Source of the DNA: Actinomycetes bacterium
GTDB lineage: Bacteria; Actinomycetota; Actinomycetes; Actinomycetales; Microbacteriaceae
DNA length: 9,731 bases
Direction of reading: 5' to 3'
Assembly (NCBI GenBank): GCA_023432005.1
Contig: JAEYVF010000066.1
Span: 1 to 9,731 of the forward strand
Part shown: in pieces, positions 1 to 5,343 of the stretch
Position numbering within the stretch: the stretch's first letter is position 1
Layout of the letters: each line of letters opens with the position of its first letter
Notes under the pieces: model-generated
What the model was told of the DNA's origin: nothing
Databases searched by the model: none
Seen by the model: the letters and a program-made list of their open reading frames with translations, nothing else
Translations under genes and position numbers: made by a program

Positions 1-77
1 TAGTTGGTGTCCGGGCTGAAGTACTTCAGCTCCCGAGCGACCTTGGTGTGCTTTGCCTTCTGACGGCCGCGCCCCAT
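1..77 (-). CDS. DUF3073 family protein, N-terminal 25 residues (partial)
   Basis: Reading the minus strand from the ATG at 77-75 gives 25 residues starting MGRGRQKAKHTKVARELKYF before the window edge cuts the gene. This basic start followed by KYFSPDTN is the conserved N-terminus of the DUF3073 proteins, small cytosolic actinobacterial proteins of unknown function. A strong Shine-Dalgarno stretch, GAGGGGGT on the minus strand (about 82-89), precedes the ATG. The same sequence precedes the LacI gene at 2800, so it looks like this organism's preferred ribosome binding site. The family assignment is from memory of the N-terminal motif; the rest of the gene lies outside the window. Confidence 0.85.
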   Translation of the reverse strand, partial: MGRGRQKAKHTKVARELKYFSPDTN

Positions 78-142
78 GCGTGACCCCCTCGTTTCAGAGC
101 TGAGATGAATGACGGAAAACTCCGGGGAGTCTACCACGCGCG

Positions 143-167
143 CCCCGTGGCGCCGGGGTCGGGCGCC
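143..167 (-). terminator. possible stem-loop downstream of the PGPGW gene
   Basis: Just past the stop codon of the minus-strand gene at 175-576 there are two copies of the self-complementary hexamer GGCGCC (149-154 and 162-167) separated by 7 bases. A second, competing pairing is CCCCG (143-147) with CGGGG (154-158). Either could form a GC-rich hairpin without a U tract. In such GC-rich DNA short inverted repeats are common, so this is only a candidate. The rest of 78-174 holds the DUF3073 leader and nothing else I can name. Confidence 0.3.
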
Positions 168-174
168 GGATGCC

Positions 175-576
175 TCAGCGGTCCGCCGTGCGCCTCGCGG
201 CCCGCTTCTCCCGCACCTCGGAGACCTTCGCGGCCGCGGCCTTGGCGGCCGCCGTGGCCTTCACGTTGACCTTCCTCGCGCCCTCGAACTCGGTGCCGAG
301 CATCGCGAGCCCGCCGAGCGCCACGAGGGCGCCTGGTCCCGGAAGCGGGATGAGGGCGACGCCGAGCGCGACGGTGGCGCCTCCCGTCACGCCGACGGCG
401 GTGCGGTAGGCCCTGTCGGCCGTCGGATTGCGGCGGATGCCCTCGCGCGCCCGCCCCGCGGCCCGACCTGCGGCGCGTCGGCCGCTCGCGAAGGCGGCCC
501 CCACCATCCGTCCCGCGGCGGCCGTGGGCGAGGCCGGGGCGTCGGCGAGGTCGTCGGGTTCGGGCGTCACGGACAT
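175..576 (-). CDS. TIGR02611/PGPGW-type small membrane protein
   Basis: A 133-residue protein. Residues 60-96 form a hydrophobic hairpin containing IPLPGPG (76-82) followed by a second hydrophobic stretch ending GTEFEGA (94-100). This proline-glycine turn and the following TEF are the hallmark of the PGPGW putative transmembrane family, found in actinobacteria as TIGR02611; the usual W after PGPG is A here. The N-terminal half is Arg/Ala rich (31-49) and the C-terminus is a charged Ala/Lys/Arg helix (101-133), so both ends are probably cytoplasmic and basic. Function is unknown for the family. The start is the ATG at 576. No Shine-Dalgarno is visible, but a -10 box (TACCCT, minus strand 588-583) ends six bases before the ATG, suggesting a leaderless mRNA. 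It is divergent from the oxidoreductase at 648. Confidence 0.8.
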   Translation of the reverse strand: MSVTPEPDDLADAPASPTAAAGRMVGAAFASGRRAAGRAAGRAREGIRRNPTADRAYRTAVGVTGGATVALGVALIPLPGPGALVALGGLAMLGTEFEGARKVNVKATAAAKAAAAKVSEVREKRAARRTADR

Positions 577-582
577 GGCGCC

Positions 583-588
583 AGGGTA
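583..588 (-). promoter_or_regulatory. -10 box of a probable leaderless promoter for the PGPGW gene
   Basis: The minus-strand hexamer TACCCT fits the actinobacterial TANNNT -10 consensus and stops six bases before the ATG at 576, so transcription would begin at or next to the start codon. No convincing -35 was found about 17 bases upstream, which is common in actinobacteria. Support is positional only. Confidence 0.4.
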
Positions 589-606
589 GGGGCGGAGCCT
601 GAAGAT

Positions 607-626
607 CGCCTGCCCTTTCGCAGGCG
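607..626. promoter_or_regulatory. inverted repeat CGCCTGC-N6-GCAGGCG between divergent genes
   Basis: CGCCTGC at 607-613 and GCAGGCG at 620-626 are perfect inverted arms of 7 bp around a 6-base spacer (CCTTTC). The repeat lies between the -10 boxes of the two divergent genes and covers the -35 zone of both. That is where a dimeric regulator acting on both promoters would sit. The gene at 648 starts downstream and no gene ends here, so a terminator is unlikely. No regulator can be named. Confidence 0.45.
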
Positions 627-634
627 CGCCCGGG

Positions 635-640
635 TAACGT
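635..640 (+). promoter_or_regulatory. -10 box of a probable leaderless promoter for the flavin monooxygenase-like gene
   Basis: TAACGT matches TANNNT and ends seven bases before the GTG at 648, so the transcript could begin on the start codon. The alternative in-frame GTG at 639 would lie inside this box, which is one reason for preferring 648. The -35 region is weak and falls within the inverted repeat at 607-626. Confidence 0.45.
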
Positions 641-647
641 GGGGCGG

Positions 648-1748
648 GTGACCGCCCGCCCGACCGACACCTCCGTCGTGATCATCGGCGCCGGTCAGGC
701 GGGCCTCTCGGTCGCCTACTACCTGCGTCGGCTGGGGCTCGACCCCGGCAACGACTTCGTGCTGCTCGACCGCGGCCCGGGCCCGGGCGGCGCCTGGCAG
801 TTCCGTTGGGAGGCGCTGAGGCTCGGCTCCACGCACCGCGTGAACGACCTGCCCGGCATGGACGAGCTCGGCCTGAGCTTCGACACGGCCGATCGCGGTC
901 TTCCCGCGCGCGAGATCATCGCCGACTACTACCGCCGCTACGAGGAGCACTACGACTTCAAGATCGTGCGGCCCGCCGACGTCAACCGCGTGCGCGCGAC
1001 GTTCGACGGTTTCGAGGTGACCTTCGACGACGAGTACGGCGACCAGACCTTCTCCACGCAGGTGGTCGTGAACGCCACGGGCACGTGGGGTGCGCCGTTC
1101 GTGCCCTGGTATCCGGGCATGAACGCGTTCCGCGGGCGCCACCTGCACACGGTCGACTACACGGATGCCGAGGCCTTCCGCGGTCAGGACATCGTCGTCG
1201 TGGGCGGCGGCACGAGCGCGATCGGCTTCCTCATGGAGCTCGAGGGCGTGGCCGGCTCCCTCACGTGGGCGACGCGTCGCCCGATCGAGTTCCTCGAGGA
1301 TCAGGAGCTCAACCTCGAGGGCGGCATGCGCGCGGTGACCCTCCAGGATGCGGCGGCGCGCGAGGGACGCGCGCTCCCGTCGATCGTGTCGACGACGGGT
1401 GTGCCGCGCACGCGCCGCATCCAGGCCGCGGTCGAGCGCGGGCTGCTCGACCCGAAGCCGATGTTCGCCTCGGTCGAGCCCGACGGGGTGCGCTGGGCCG
1501 ACGGCACCTTCCAGCGCGCCGATGCGATCATCTGGGCGACGGGCTTCCGCCCCGAGCTGCGGCACCTCGCGCCGCTCAAGCTGCGAGAGCAGGAGGGCGG
1601 CGTGACGGTCGCCGGCGGCGCCGCCTACCGGAACGCGAACGTGTTCTTCGCCGGCTACGGCCCGACCGCGTCGACGATCGGCGCGAACCGCGCCGGTCGC
1701 ACGATCGCGCGCCAGGTCGTCTCGGCGCTCAGCGCCCTCGGCTACTGA
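648..1748 (+). CDS. flavin-dependent monooxygenase-like NAD(P)/FAD oxidoreductase
   Basis: A 366-residue protein (369 if the GTG at 639 is used). GAGQAG at 14-19 is the FAD-binding Rossmann motif and GGGTSAIG at about 186-193 is the second, NAD(P)H-binding one. Between them F161-R-G-R-H-L-H-T-V-D-Y171 matches the FxGxxxHxxxY/F fingerprint of class B flavin monooxygenases. WATGF at about 296-300 is the C-terminal ATG motif near the flavin. By family the enzyme uses NADPH and O2 to oxygenate a small molecule in the cytosol; the substrate cannot be predicted. It is shorter than typical FMOs (about 450) or Baeyer-Villiger enzymes (over 500) and closer to the CzcO-like flavoproteins of about 350-400 residues. 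The start is chosen from the leaderless -10 box at 635-640. Its 3' end overlaps the convergent LacI gene by 7 bp. Nothing ties it functionally to the importer. Confidence 0.88.
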   Translation: MTARPTDTSVVIIGAGQAGLSVAYYLRRLGLDPGNDFVLLDRGPGPGGAWQFRWEALRLGSTHRVNDLPGMDELGLSFDTADRGLPAREIIADYYRRYEEHYDFKIVRPADVNRVRATFDGFEVTFDDEYGDQTFSTQVVVNATGTWGAPFVPWYPGMNAFRGRHLHTVDYTDAEAFRGQDIVVVGGGTSAIGFLMELEGVAGSLTWATRRPIEFLEDQELNLEGGMRAVTLQDAAAREGRALPSIVSTTGVPRTRRIQAAVERGLLDPKPMFASVEPDGVRWADGTFQRADAIIWATGFRPELRHLAPLKLREQEGGVTVAGGAAYRNANVFFAGYGPTASTIGANRAGRTIARQVVSALSALGY

Positions 1749-2800
1749 GCCGCGCGCTCGGGCGGGCGCGTCGAGGCCCGCAGCACGAGCAGCGGGGGCG
1801 GGTCGGTGATGACGACCTCGTCGGGCCTGCCGACCCGCAGGTGCGTGATGAGCTGCTCGACCGAGCGGCGCCCGAGCTCGAACAGGGGGAGCGAGACGGT
1901 CGTGAGCGCGGGCACGAGGTAGGGCGCGAACCAGGGGTCGTGGATGCCGACGACCGAGGCGTCGTCGGGCACGCGGATGCCGGCGGCGGCGAGGGCGGAG
2001 AGCACGCCGAGCGCCGCGACGGAGGTGCCCACGACGTAGCCGGTCGCGCGGCCGTCGGGGTGCGCGCGGAGGTACCGCTCGACCGCGTGGTGCCCGTCCT
2101 CGGCCTGCCACCCCGCGGGGATCGTGAGCTCGGAGCGCGAGGCGAGGCCCGCCGAGGCGAGCGCGTCCTCGTAGCCCCGGCGGCGCGCATCCGAGGCGGG
2201 ACCGGGCGTGCCCGTGACGAAGGCGATGTCGCGGTGCCCGAGCTCGATGAGGTGCTGCGTCGCGAGGCGTGCCGCGGCGTCGTCCTCGAGTCGCACGCCG
2301 GAGGCGGAGCCGTTCCCCGCGCTGTTGACGACGACGCTCGGCACCGCCGACGCGTACCGCGCGAGCATGGCCGCGCGTGGCCCGTAGCCTCCCTGCAGCA
2401 GGAGGCCGTCGACCCGGCGCGACTTGATGATCCCCATGAGGAACGACTCGTCGCGCTCGGCCTCCTCGGCGTCGGCCATGAGCAGGCCGTAGCCGTGCTG
2501 GGCGGCCGCCTCCTCGGCGCCGTACACGACGTCGGCGAAGACGGGGCTCGTGACCCGGTCGAGCACGAGGGCGATGGCGTCCGTGCGGCTGCGGCGGAGG
2601 GATGCGGCGCTCGAGTTGGGCACGTAGTCCAGCTCGCGCACGGCGGCGAGCACGGCCTCCCGGGTCTCGGGGCGCACGGTGAGGGTCCGGTCGTCGTTGA
2701 GCAGTCGGGAGACGAGGCCGGGCGAGACCCCGGCTCGGGCGGCGACATCGCTCAGGCGCGCGGCGCGTCGCGGGGTCGCCTGCCCCTCGCGTGCCGCCAT
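1742..2800 (-). CDS. LacI/GalR family transcriptional regulator
   Basis: A 352-residue protein of normal family length. Residues 16-36 form the N-terminal helix-turn-helix (RLSDVAARAGVSPGLVSRLL) with the usual VSR recognition helix, though P-G-L replaces the more common T/A before VSR. Residues 59-70 form the hinge helix ending ASLRR, and 74-345 the periplasmic-binding-protein-like effector domain with the family's PALTTVSLPLFELG segment near the end. Such proteins usually repress sugar-uptake or catabolic operons until a sugar or sugar derivative binds. The ATG at 2800 follows GAGGGGGT, a good Shine-Dalgarno. It is divergent from the two unknown genes at 2880-4153, with a 20-bp palindrome between them, so it probably controls them and itself. 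Control of the importer at 4411 is plausible but not shown. The effector is unknown. Confidence 0.93.
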   Translation of the reverse strand: MAAREGQATPRRAARLSDVAARAGVSPGLVSRLLNDDRTLTVRPETREAVLAAVRELDYVPNSSAASLRRSRTDAIALVLDRVTSPVFADVVYGAEEAAAQHGYGLLMADAEEAERDESFLMGIIKSRRVDGLLLQGGYGPRAAMLARYASAVPSVVVNSAGNGSASGVRLEDDAAARLATQHLIELGHRDIAFVTGTPGPASDARRRGYEDALASAGLASRSELTIPAGWQAEDGHHAVERYLRAHPDGRATGYVVGTSVAALGVLSALAAAGIRVPDDASVVGIHDPWFAPYLVPALTTVSLPLFELGRRSVEQLITHLRVGRPDEVVITDPPPLLVLRASTRPPERAAQ

Positions 2801-2814
2801 GTGACCCCCTCGCG

Positions 2815-2843
2815 TTGACAGACCCTCTGCGCCTGCCTAGCCT
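2815..2843 (+). promoter_or_regulatory. sigma-70 type promoter, TTGACA-17-TAGCCT
   Basis: A perfect -35 TTGACA at 2815-2820 is separated by exactly 17 bases from TAGCCT (2838-2843), which fits TANNNT. Transcription would start near 2850, leaving a leader of about 30 bases before the GTG at 2880. It serves the two unknown genes. The -35 lies within the leader of the divergent LacI gene. Confidence 0.75.
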
Positions 2844-2867
2844 AGCTCGGTAAATCCATATACCGAA
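2839..2867 (-). promoter_or_regulatory. possible divergent promoter of the LacI gene
   Basis: On the minus strand TTCGGT (2867-2862) and TAGGCT (2844-2839) lie 17 bases apart and point towards the LacI ATG at 2800. The -10 is acceptable, the -35 weak. If real, it overlaps the plus-strand -10 box, and its spacer contains most of the palindrome at 2847-2866, so one bound repressor would block both directions. Confidence 0.35.
2847..2866. promoter_or_regulatory. candidate LacI-family operator, 20-bp palindrome
   Basis: TCGGTAAATCCATATACCGA is an inverted repeat in which 8 of 10 base pairs match, with perfect 6-bp outer arms TCGGTA/TACCGA. It sits at about -3 to +17 of the promoter at 2815-2843, the classic repressor position, in the only intergenic gap upstream of the LacI gene. 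The centre is CC rather than the CG usual for LacI operators. The link to the neighbouring LacI protein is inferred from position. Confidence 0.55.
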
Positions 2868-2879
2868 GGGTTGGCACGC

Positions 2880-3815
2880 GTGATCATGCGAGAGCGAGGG
2901 CTCGAGAAATTTCGCCCTCTCGAGAGAGTGCTCGTCTACGACGACTTCGACCACGGGCTCAACGGCTGGCTCGATCTCACGCCCAACTTCGTGCACGAGG
3001 ACTACCGGCAGCAGCCGTCGCAGCTCGACCTCGGCTCCTGGGGCCCCTCGATGCTGAGCGCGGCCCCCATGCGGTTCGCCGCGTCTCACGGCTCGATGGA
3101 GGGCACCTACTCGCTCAAGCTCGCGACGCGCCCCGTCGCGGGCCCCTACGAGCAGCCGCCCGTGAACGGCAGCATGAGCACCGTCATCAAGCGCCTCTCC
3201 CGCGTCAACGACGACCACCCGTACCTGCAGCTCGAGGCCTGGTACTCGTACACGCCCCACCAGGACCGCTTCGGCAAGGGCGAGGAGGACATCCGTGCCT
3301 TCGGCATGTGGTTCGACGTGCAGGACGACGAGCATCGGTGGCAGCCCGGCGTGCGGTACGTCAACTCGGTGAACGGCACGAAGGTCAAGCGATGGCAGCT
3401 GTTCCAGGCCGCCGACGGCGTGACGCGCGAGCAGTGGACCGGGAGCCCCGACGGCTGGGAGGCGGTCGGGATCGACGCCATCTGGTGCGGTCGCCGCTTC
3501 GGGGACGGCTCGGCCGACGGCTACCAGTGGCTCCCCGATGGCGAGCAGCAGCTCGTCTACAACGAGAGCCCCGACAAGCTCAACTGGCTCTACATGCGCA
3601 TGCTCGTCGACCTCGACAAGCGCGAGTACGTGGAGTTCCAGAGCATGGGGCGCACCTTCGACCTGCGCGGCGTGCCGACGACTCTCGCCCCGACCTACGA
3701 CGGCATCTCGGGACTCATCAACCCGGTCTTCTTCATCGAGACCGACACGGATCGCAGCGTCTTCATGTACATCGACTCGGTCGTCTACTCGACCGGTTCG
3801 TCCCCGAGAGCCTGA
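2880..3815 (+). CDS. uncharacterised Trp-rich protein, probable beta-jelly-roll (DUF6772-like)
   Basis: A 311-residue protein that resembles, from memory, the DUF6772 proteins of actinobacteria and firmicutes; this name was not verified. YDDFDHGLNGW (20-30) near the start and VFMYIDSVVYS near the end are the first and last strand patterns seen in concanavalin-A-like lectin and polysaccharide-lyase jelly rolls. The body is rich in Trp and Tyr with short alternating strands (for example YLQLEAWYSY, AFGMWFDV). There is no signal peptide or membrane segment, so it should be cytoplasmic. Start choice: GAAGGG at 2865-2870 is adjacent to the TTG at 2871, too close to serve it, and is 9 bases from the GTG at 2880; the ATG at 2886 is a second option. 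It is followed 11 bases later by the gene at 3827. Carbohydrate binding or processing is a guess from the fold-like pattern, the LacI neighbour and the importer. No catalytic residues can be assigned. Confidence 0.75.
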   Translation: MIMRERGLEKFRPLERVLVYDDFDHGLNGWLDLTPNFVHEDYRQQPSQLDLGSWGPSMLSAAPMRFAASHGSMEGTYSLKLATRPVAGPYEQPPVNGSMSTVIKRLSRVNDDHPYLQLEAWYSYTPHQDRFGKGEEDIRAFGMWFDVQDDEHRWQPGVRYVNSVNGTKVKRWQLFQAADGVTREQWTGSPDGWEAVGIDAIWCGRRFGDGSADGYQWLPDGEQQLVYNESPDKLNWLYMRMLVDLDKREYVEFQSMGRTFDLRGVPTTLAPTYDGISGLINPVFFIETDTDRSVFMYIDSVVYSTGSSPRA

Positions 3816-3826
3816 GAGGAGAGGAC

Positions 3827-4153
3827 GTGCTCACCTCGGCCACGACCCTCGTCGAACGCCGCACCGTCCTCACGGCGGACTACGGCACCCATCCCTACGA
3901 AGCCGGCTGGGCGTCGGAGGCGCTCTTCTTCGTGCGCGCCGACGGCGACCATCCCGAGCTGACGATCACGCCGCAGGTGTCTCCCGACGGCGTCGACTGG
4001 CTCGACCACGGCGATCCCGTGACCCTCCCGTCCGGCCGGGGTCTCGCCAAGGTCGGCATGGTGCAGTTCGGCACGTGGGTGCGCCTGCTCGTCGCGGGCG
4101 CCTCGGAGGAGGCACCGGCGACGGTCTTCGTGCACCTCGCGCTCAAGGGCTGA
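3827..4153 (+). CDS. uncharacterised 108-residue beta-rich protein
   Basis: I do not recognise this gene. The GTG at 3827 follows a strong GAGGAGAGGA Shine-Dalgarno (about 3816-3825) and starts 11 bases after the stop of the 2880-3815 gene, so the two are surely co-transcribed. The protein has no signal peptide, membrane segment or cysteine. It alternates hydrophobic strands with turns (ALFFVRADG, ELTITPQVSPDG, WVRLLVAG, ATVFVHLAL), as expected of a single small beta sandwich. SPDGVDW resembles the SxDG..W turn of Asp-box or accessory beta-sandwich proteins. It ends 18 bases before a strong terminator hairpin. It may partner or stabilise the larger protein upstream; that is inference from operon position. 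Codon use matches its neighbours. Confidence 0.7.
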   Translation: MLTSATTLVERRTVLTADYGTHPYEAGWASEALFFVRADGDHPELTITPQVSPDGVDWLDHGDPVTLPSGRGLAKVGMVQFGTWVRLLVAGASEEAPATVFVHLALKG

Positions 4154-4171
4154 GTCCTCGCGCACCCGCAG

Positions 4172-4207
4172 GCGGCGGGGCATGACAGCGGTGTCATGCC
4201 CCGCCGC
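4172..4207 (+). terminator. strong hairpin terminator of the two-gene unit
   Basis: The arms 4172-4187 and 4192-4207 are perfectly complementary over 16 bp, with a GCGG loop at 4188-4191, 18 bases after the stop of the gene at 3827-4153. There is no U tract after it, as often in GC-rich actinobacteria. The apex of the stem reads TGACAGCGGTGTCA (4183-4196), which also looks like a LacI-type operator with a central CG, closely matching the palindrome at 4316-4329. The element may thus work as RNA hairpin and DNA site. Confidence 0.85.
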
Positions 4208-4223
4208 ACGCGTTAACCGGGAC

Positions 4224-4251
4224 GCGAATGCCTGCGAATGCCTGCGAACGC
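4224..4251 (+). repeat. 10-bp tandem repeat GCGAATGCCT (2.8 copies)
   Basis: Two exact copies of GCGAATGCCT (4224-4233, 4234-4243) are followed by a partial third, GCGAACGC (4244-4251). Each unit carries a GAANGC hexamer (4226, 4236, 4246), so these hexamers recur once per helical turn on the same face. The last one is the left arm of the palindrome at 4245-4258. The repeats lie 28-61 bp upstream of the -35 box of the importer promoter. Confidence 0.7.
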
Positions 4252-4258
4252 GCTTTCG
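4245..4258. promoter_or_regulatory. candidate LacI-type operator CGAACGCGCTTTCG
   Basis: Six of seven base pairs match around a central CG, giving GAACGC-GCTTTC, one change from the widespread LacI-family operator GAAAGCGCTTTC. It lies 21 bp upstream of the -35 box. A weaker cre-like run with AATCGTTT at its core (4261-4268) follows directly. Which regulator binds is unknown; the LacI protein at 1742-2800 is one candidate. Confidence 0.45.
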
Positions 4259-4279
4259 TTAATCGTTTTCCGGATCGAG

Positions 4280-4307
4280 TTGACATTGCCGGATGATCCG
4301 GTACTCT
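4280..4307 (+). promoter_or_regulatory. promoter of the ABC importer operon, TTGACA-16-TACTCT
   Basis: A perfect -35 TTGACA (4280-4285) and TACTCT (4302-4307, fits TANNNT) are 16 bases apart, with transcription expected near 4314 and a leader of about 97 bases before the GTG at 4411. The spacer is filled by a perfect palindrome (4289-4301) and another palindrome lies on the start point (4316-4329), so the promoter is probably tightly repressed. Confidence 0.7.
4289..4301. promoter_or_regulatory. palindrome CCGGATGATCCGG, copy 1, in the promoter spacer
   Basis: A perfect 6+1+6 palindrome occupying the gap between the -35 and -10 boxes of the importer promoter. An identical 13-mer lies 56 bp downstream (4345-4357). 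Exact duplication of a palindrome at a promoter is good evidence for a regulator binding site. Its sequence differs from the LacI-type sites nearby, so a second regulator may bind here. A half copy, CCGGAT, also occurs at 4270-4275. Confidence 0.6.
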
Positions 4308-4315
4308 CGACTCGT

Positions 4316-4329
4316 TGACACCGTTGTCA
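4316..4329. promoter_or_regulatory. candidate LacI-type operator TGACACCGTTGTCA at the start point
   Basis: Half-sites TGACA and TGTCA flank a central CCGT containing CG; six of seven pairs match. The position is about +3 to +16 of the importer promoter. The same half-sites with the same spacing appear in the terminator apex at 4183-4196, 133 bp upstream centre to centre, so a repressor could bridge the two by looping. The TTGACA here (4315-4320) is not a second -35, because no -10 follows at 16-18 bases. Confidence 0.55.
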
Positions 4330-4342
4330 TAGAGGCCACGGC

Positions 4343-4359
4343 GACCGGATGATCCGGTC
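4343..4359. promoter_or_regulatory. palindrome GACCGGATGATCCGGTC, copy 2, in the leader
   Basis: A perfect 17-bp palindrome (8+1+8) that contains the same 13-mer as 4289-4301, located about 30-46 bases into the importer transcript. As DNA it would be a downstream operator acting as a roadblock or in cooperation with copy 1. As RNA its small central turn makes a stable hairpin less natural. The remaining leader, 4360-4400, shows nothing I can assign. Confidence 0.6.
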
Positions 4360-4410
4360 CGCGTCGACATCGTTCAGACATCGGGGCCGGAGCGGATCCC
4401 GGAAGGGTGG

Positions 4411-5343
4411 GTGCGTCCGGTGCTCGGATACCTCTTCAGGCGCCTGCTGCTCGCGGTCTTCGTGCTGTGGGGCGTGGCGACCGTGATCTTCCTCATCGTC
4501 CGCGTGGTGCCCGCCGACCCGGCGCTGCTCATCGCGGGCACGGACGCCTCGGAGGAGCAGCTCGCTCAGCTGCGTCAGCAGCTCGGGCTCGACCAGCCGC
4601 TCATCGTGCAGTACGCCGAGTTCCTCCTCGGAGTGCTCGTGGGCGACCTCGGCAACTCCTACGCGCTCCGGGTCCCCGCCGCGAGCCTCATCGCGGCCGT
4701 GCTGCCCAACACCGCGCTCCTCGCCCTGCTCGCGTGCCTCGTCGCGCTCATCATCGCGTTCCCGCTGGGCCTCCTCGCCGCGCTCAAGGTCAACCGCATC
4801 CCCGACCGCGTCGTCACGGTCGGCACGCTCTTCACGCAGGCGCTCCCGAACTTCTGGATCGGCGTCGTGCTGCTGCTCGTGTTCTCGCAGACCCTGCGCT
4901 GGCTCCCGAGCGTCGGCCTGAGCGGACCGCTCAACCTCATCCTCCCCACGATCGTGCTCGCGCTGCCCTTCGTCTCGGTGCTCACCCGCATGATCCGCAA
5001 CGGCCTGCTCGAGGTCATGGGCGAGGGGTACATCAGCACGGCGCGCGCGAAGGGCCTCTCCGAGCGGGTCGTCATCTTCCCGCACGCGGTGCGCAACGCG
5101 GCGATCCCCGTCGTCACGATCGTCGGCCTCCAGTTCGGCACCCTGCTGGGAGGCGCGGTCGTGGTCGAGACCGTCTTCGCCTTCCCGGGCATCGGCGACC
5201 TGCTCGTCAACTCCATCCAGCAGCGCGATTACAACGTCGTCCAGGCGTGCGTGCTCGTGATCGCCGCCGTCTTCGTCGTCATCAACCTCATCGTGGATCT
5301 GCTCTACGGATTCCTCGACCCGAGAGTGAGGCTCGCCAAGTGA
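4411..5343 (+). CDS. ABC importer permease, DppB/OppB type
   Basis: A 310-residue inner-membrane permease, normal length for the family. It has an N-terminal membrane segment (8-31), a periplasmic stretch with QQLGLDQPL (56-64), then a block of five hydrophobic segments from 98 to 299. The cytoplasmic EAA loop that docks on the ATPases is visible as STARAKGLSERVVIFPHAVR (209-228). VVVETVFAFPGIGDL (250-264) is the typical late DppB/OppB motif. The GTG start at 4411 follows GGAAGGG (4401-4407) at close spacing; the GTG at 4420 is the alternative. It is the first gene of the importer operon and ends in a 4-bp GTGA overlap with the second permease, implying translational coupling. Confidence 0.93.
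   Translation: MRPVLGYLFRRLLLAVFVLWGVATVIFLIVRVVPADPALLIAGTDASEEQLAQLRQQLGLDQPLIVQYAEFLLGVLVGDLGNSYALRVPAASLIAAVLPNTALLALLACLVALIIAFPLGLLAALKVNRIPDRVVTVGTLFTQALPNFWIGVVLLLVFSQTLRWLPSVGLSGPLNLILPTIVLALPFVSVLTRMIRNGLLEVMGEGYISTARAKGLSERVVIFPHAVRNAAIPVVTIVGLQFGTLLGGAVVVETVFAFPGIGDLLVNSIQQRDYNVVQACVLVIAAVFVVINLIVDLLYGFLDPRVRLAK

Noticed and set aside
1742..1748. A shared bidirectional terminator between the convergent oxidoreductase and LacI genes
   Set aside because: The genes overlap by 7 bp and no clear hairpin was seen at the junction; termination must occur inside the opposite gene or not at all.
806..2818. A 670-codon plus-strand open frame overlapping the oxidoreductase and the antisense of LacI
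   Set aside because: Composition is Arg/Gly/Ala/His biased with no recognisable motif, and it conflicts with two confident genes.
567..3335. A 922-codon open frame on the minus strand across the oxidoreductase, LacI and unknown genes
   Set aside because: It is Arg/Ala/Gly-rich low-complexity translation antisense to three well-supported genes and partly out of frame with the LacI gene; GC-rich DNA produces such frames by chance.
4224..4251. Short repeats as a CRISPR or integration-site remnant
   Set aside because: Units are only 10 bp with no spacers, and no cas, integrase or tRNA sequence is nearby.
4315..4320. TTGACA as a second -35 box for the importer
   Set aside because: No TANNNT hexamer follows at 16-18 bases; the letters are better explained as part of the TGACA-N4-TGTCA palindrome.
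4407..5339. A fused open frame running into the second permease from upstream
   Set aside because: The upstream part is a shadow of the first permease in another frame; the true start is the GTG in the GTGA overlap at 5340.
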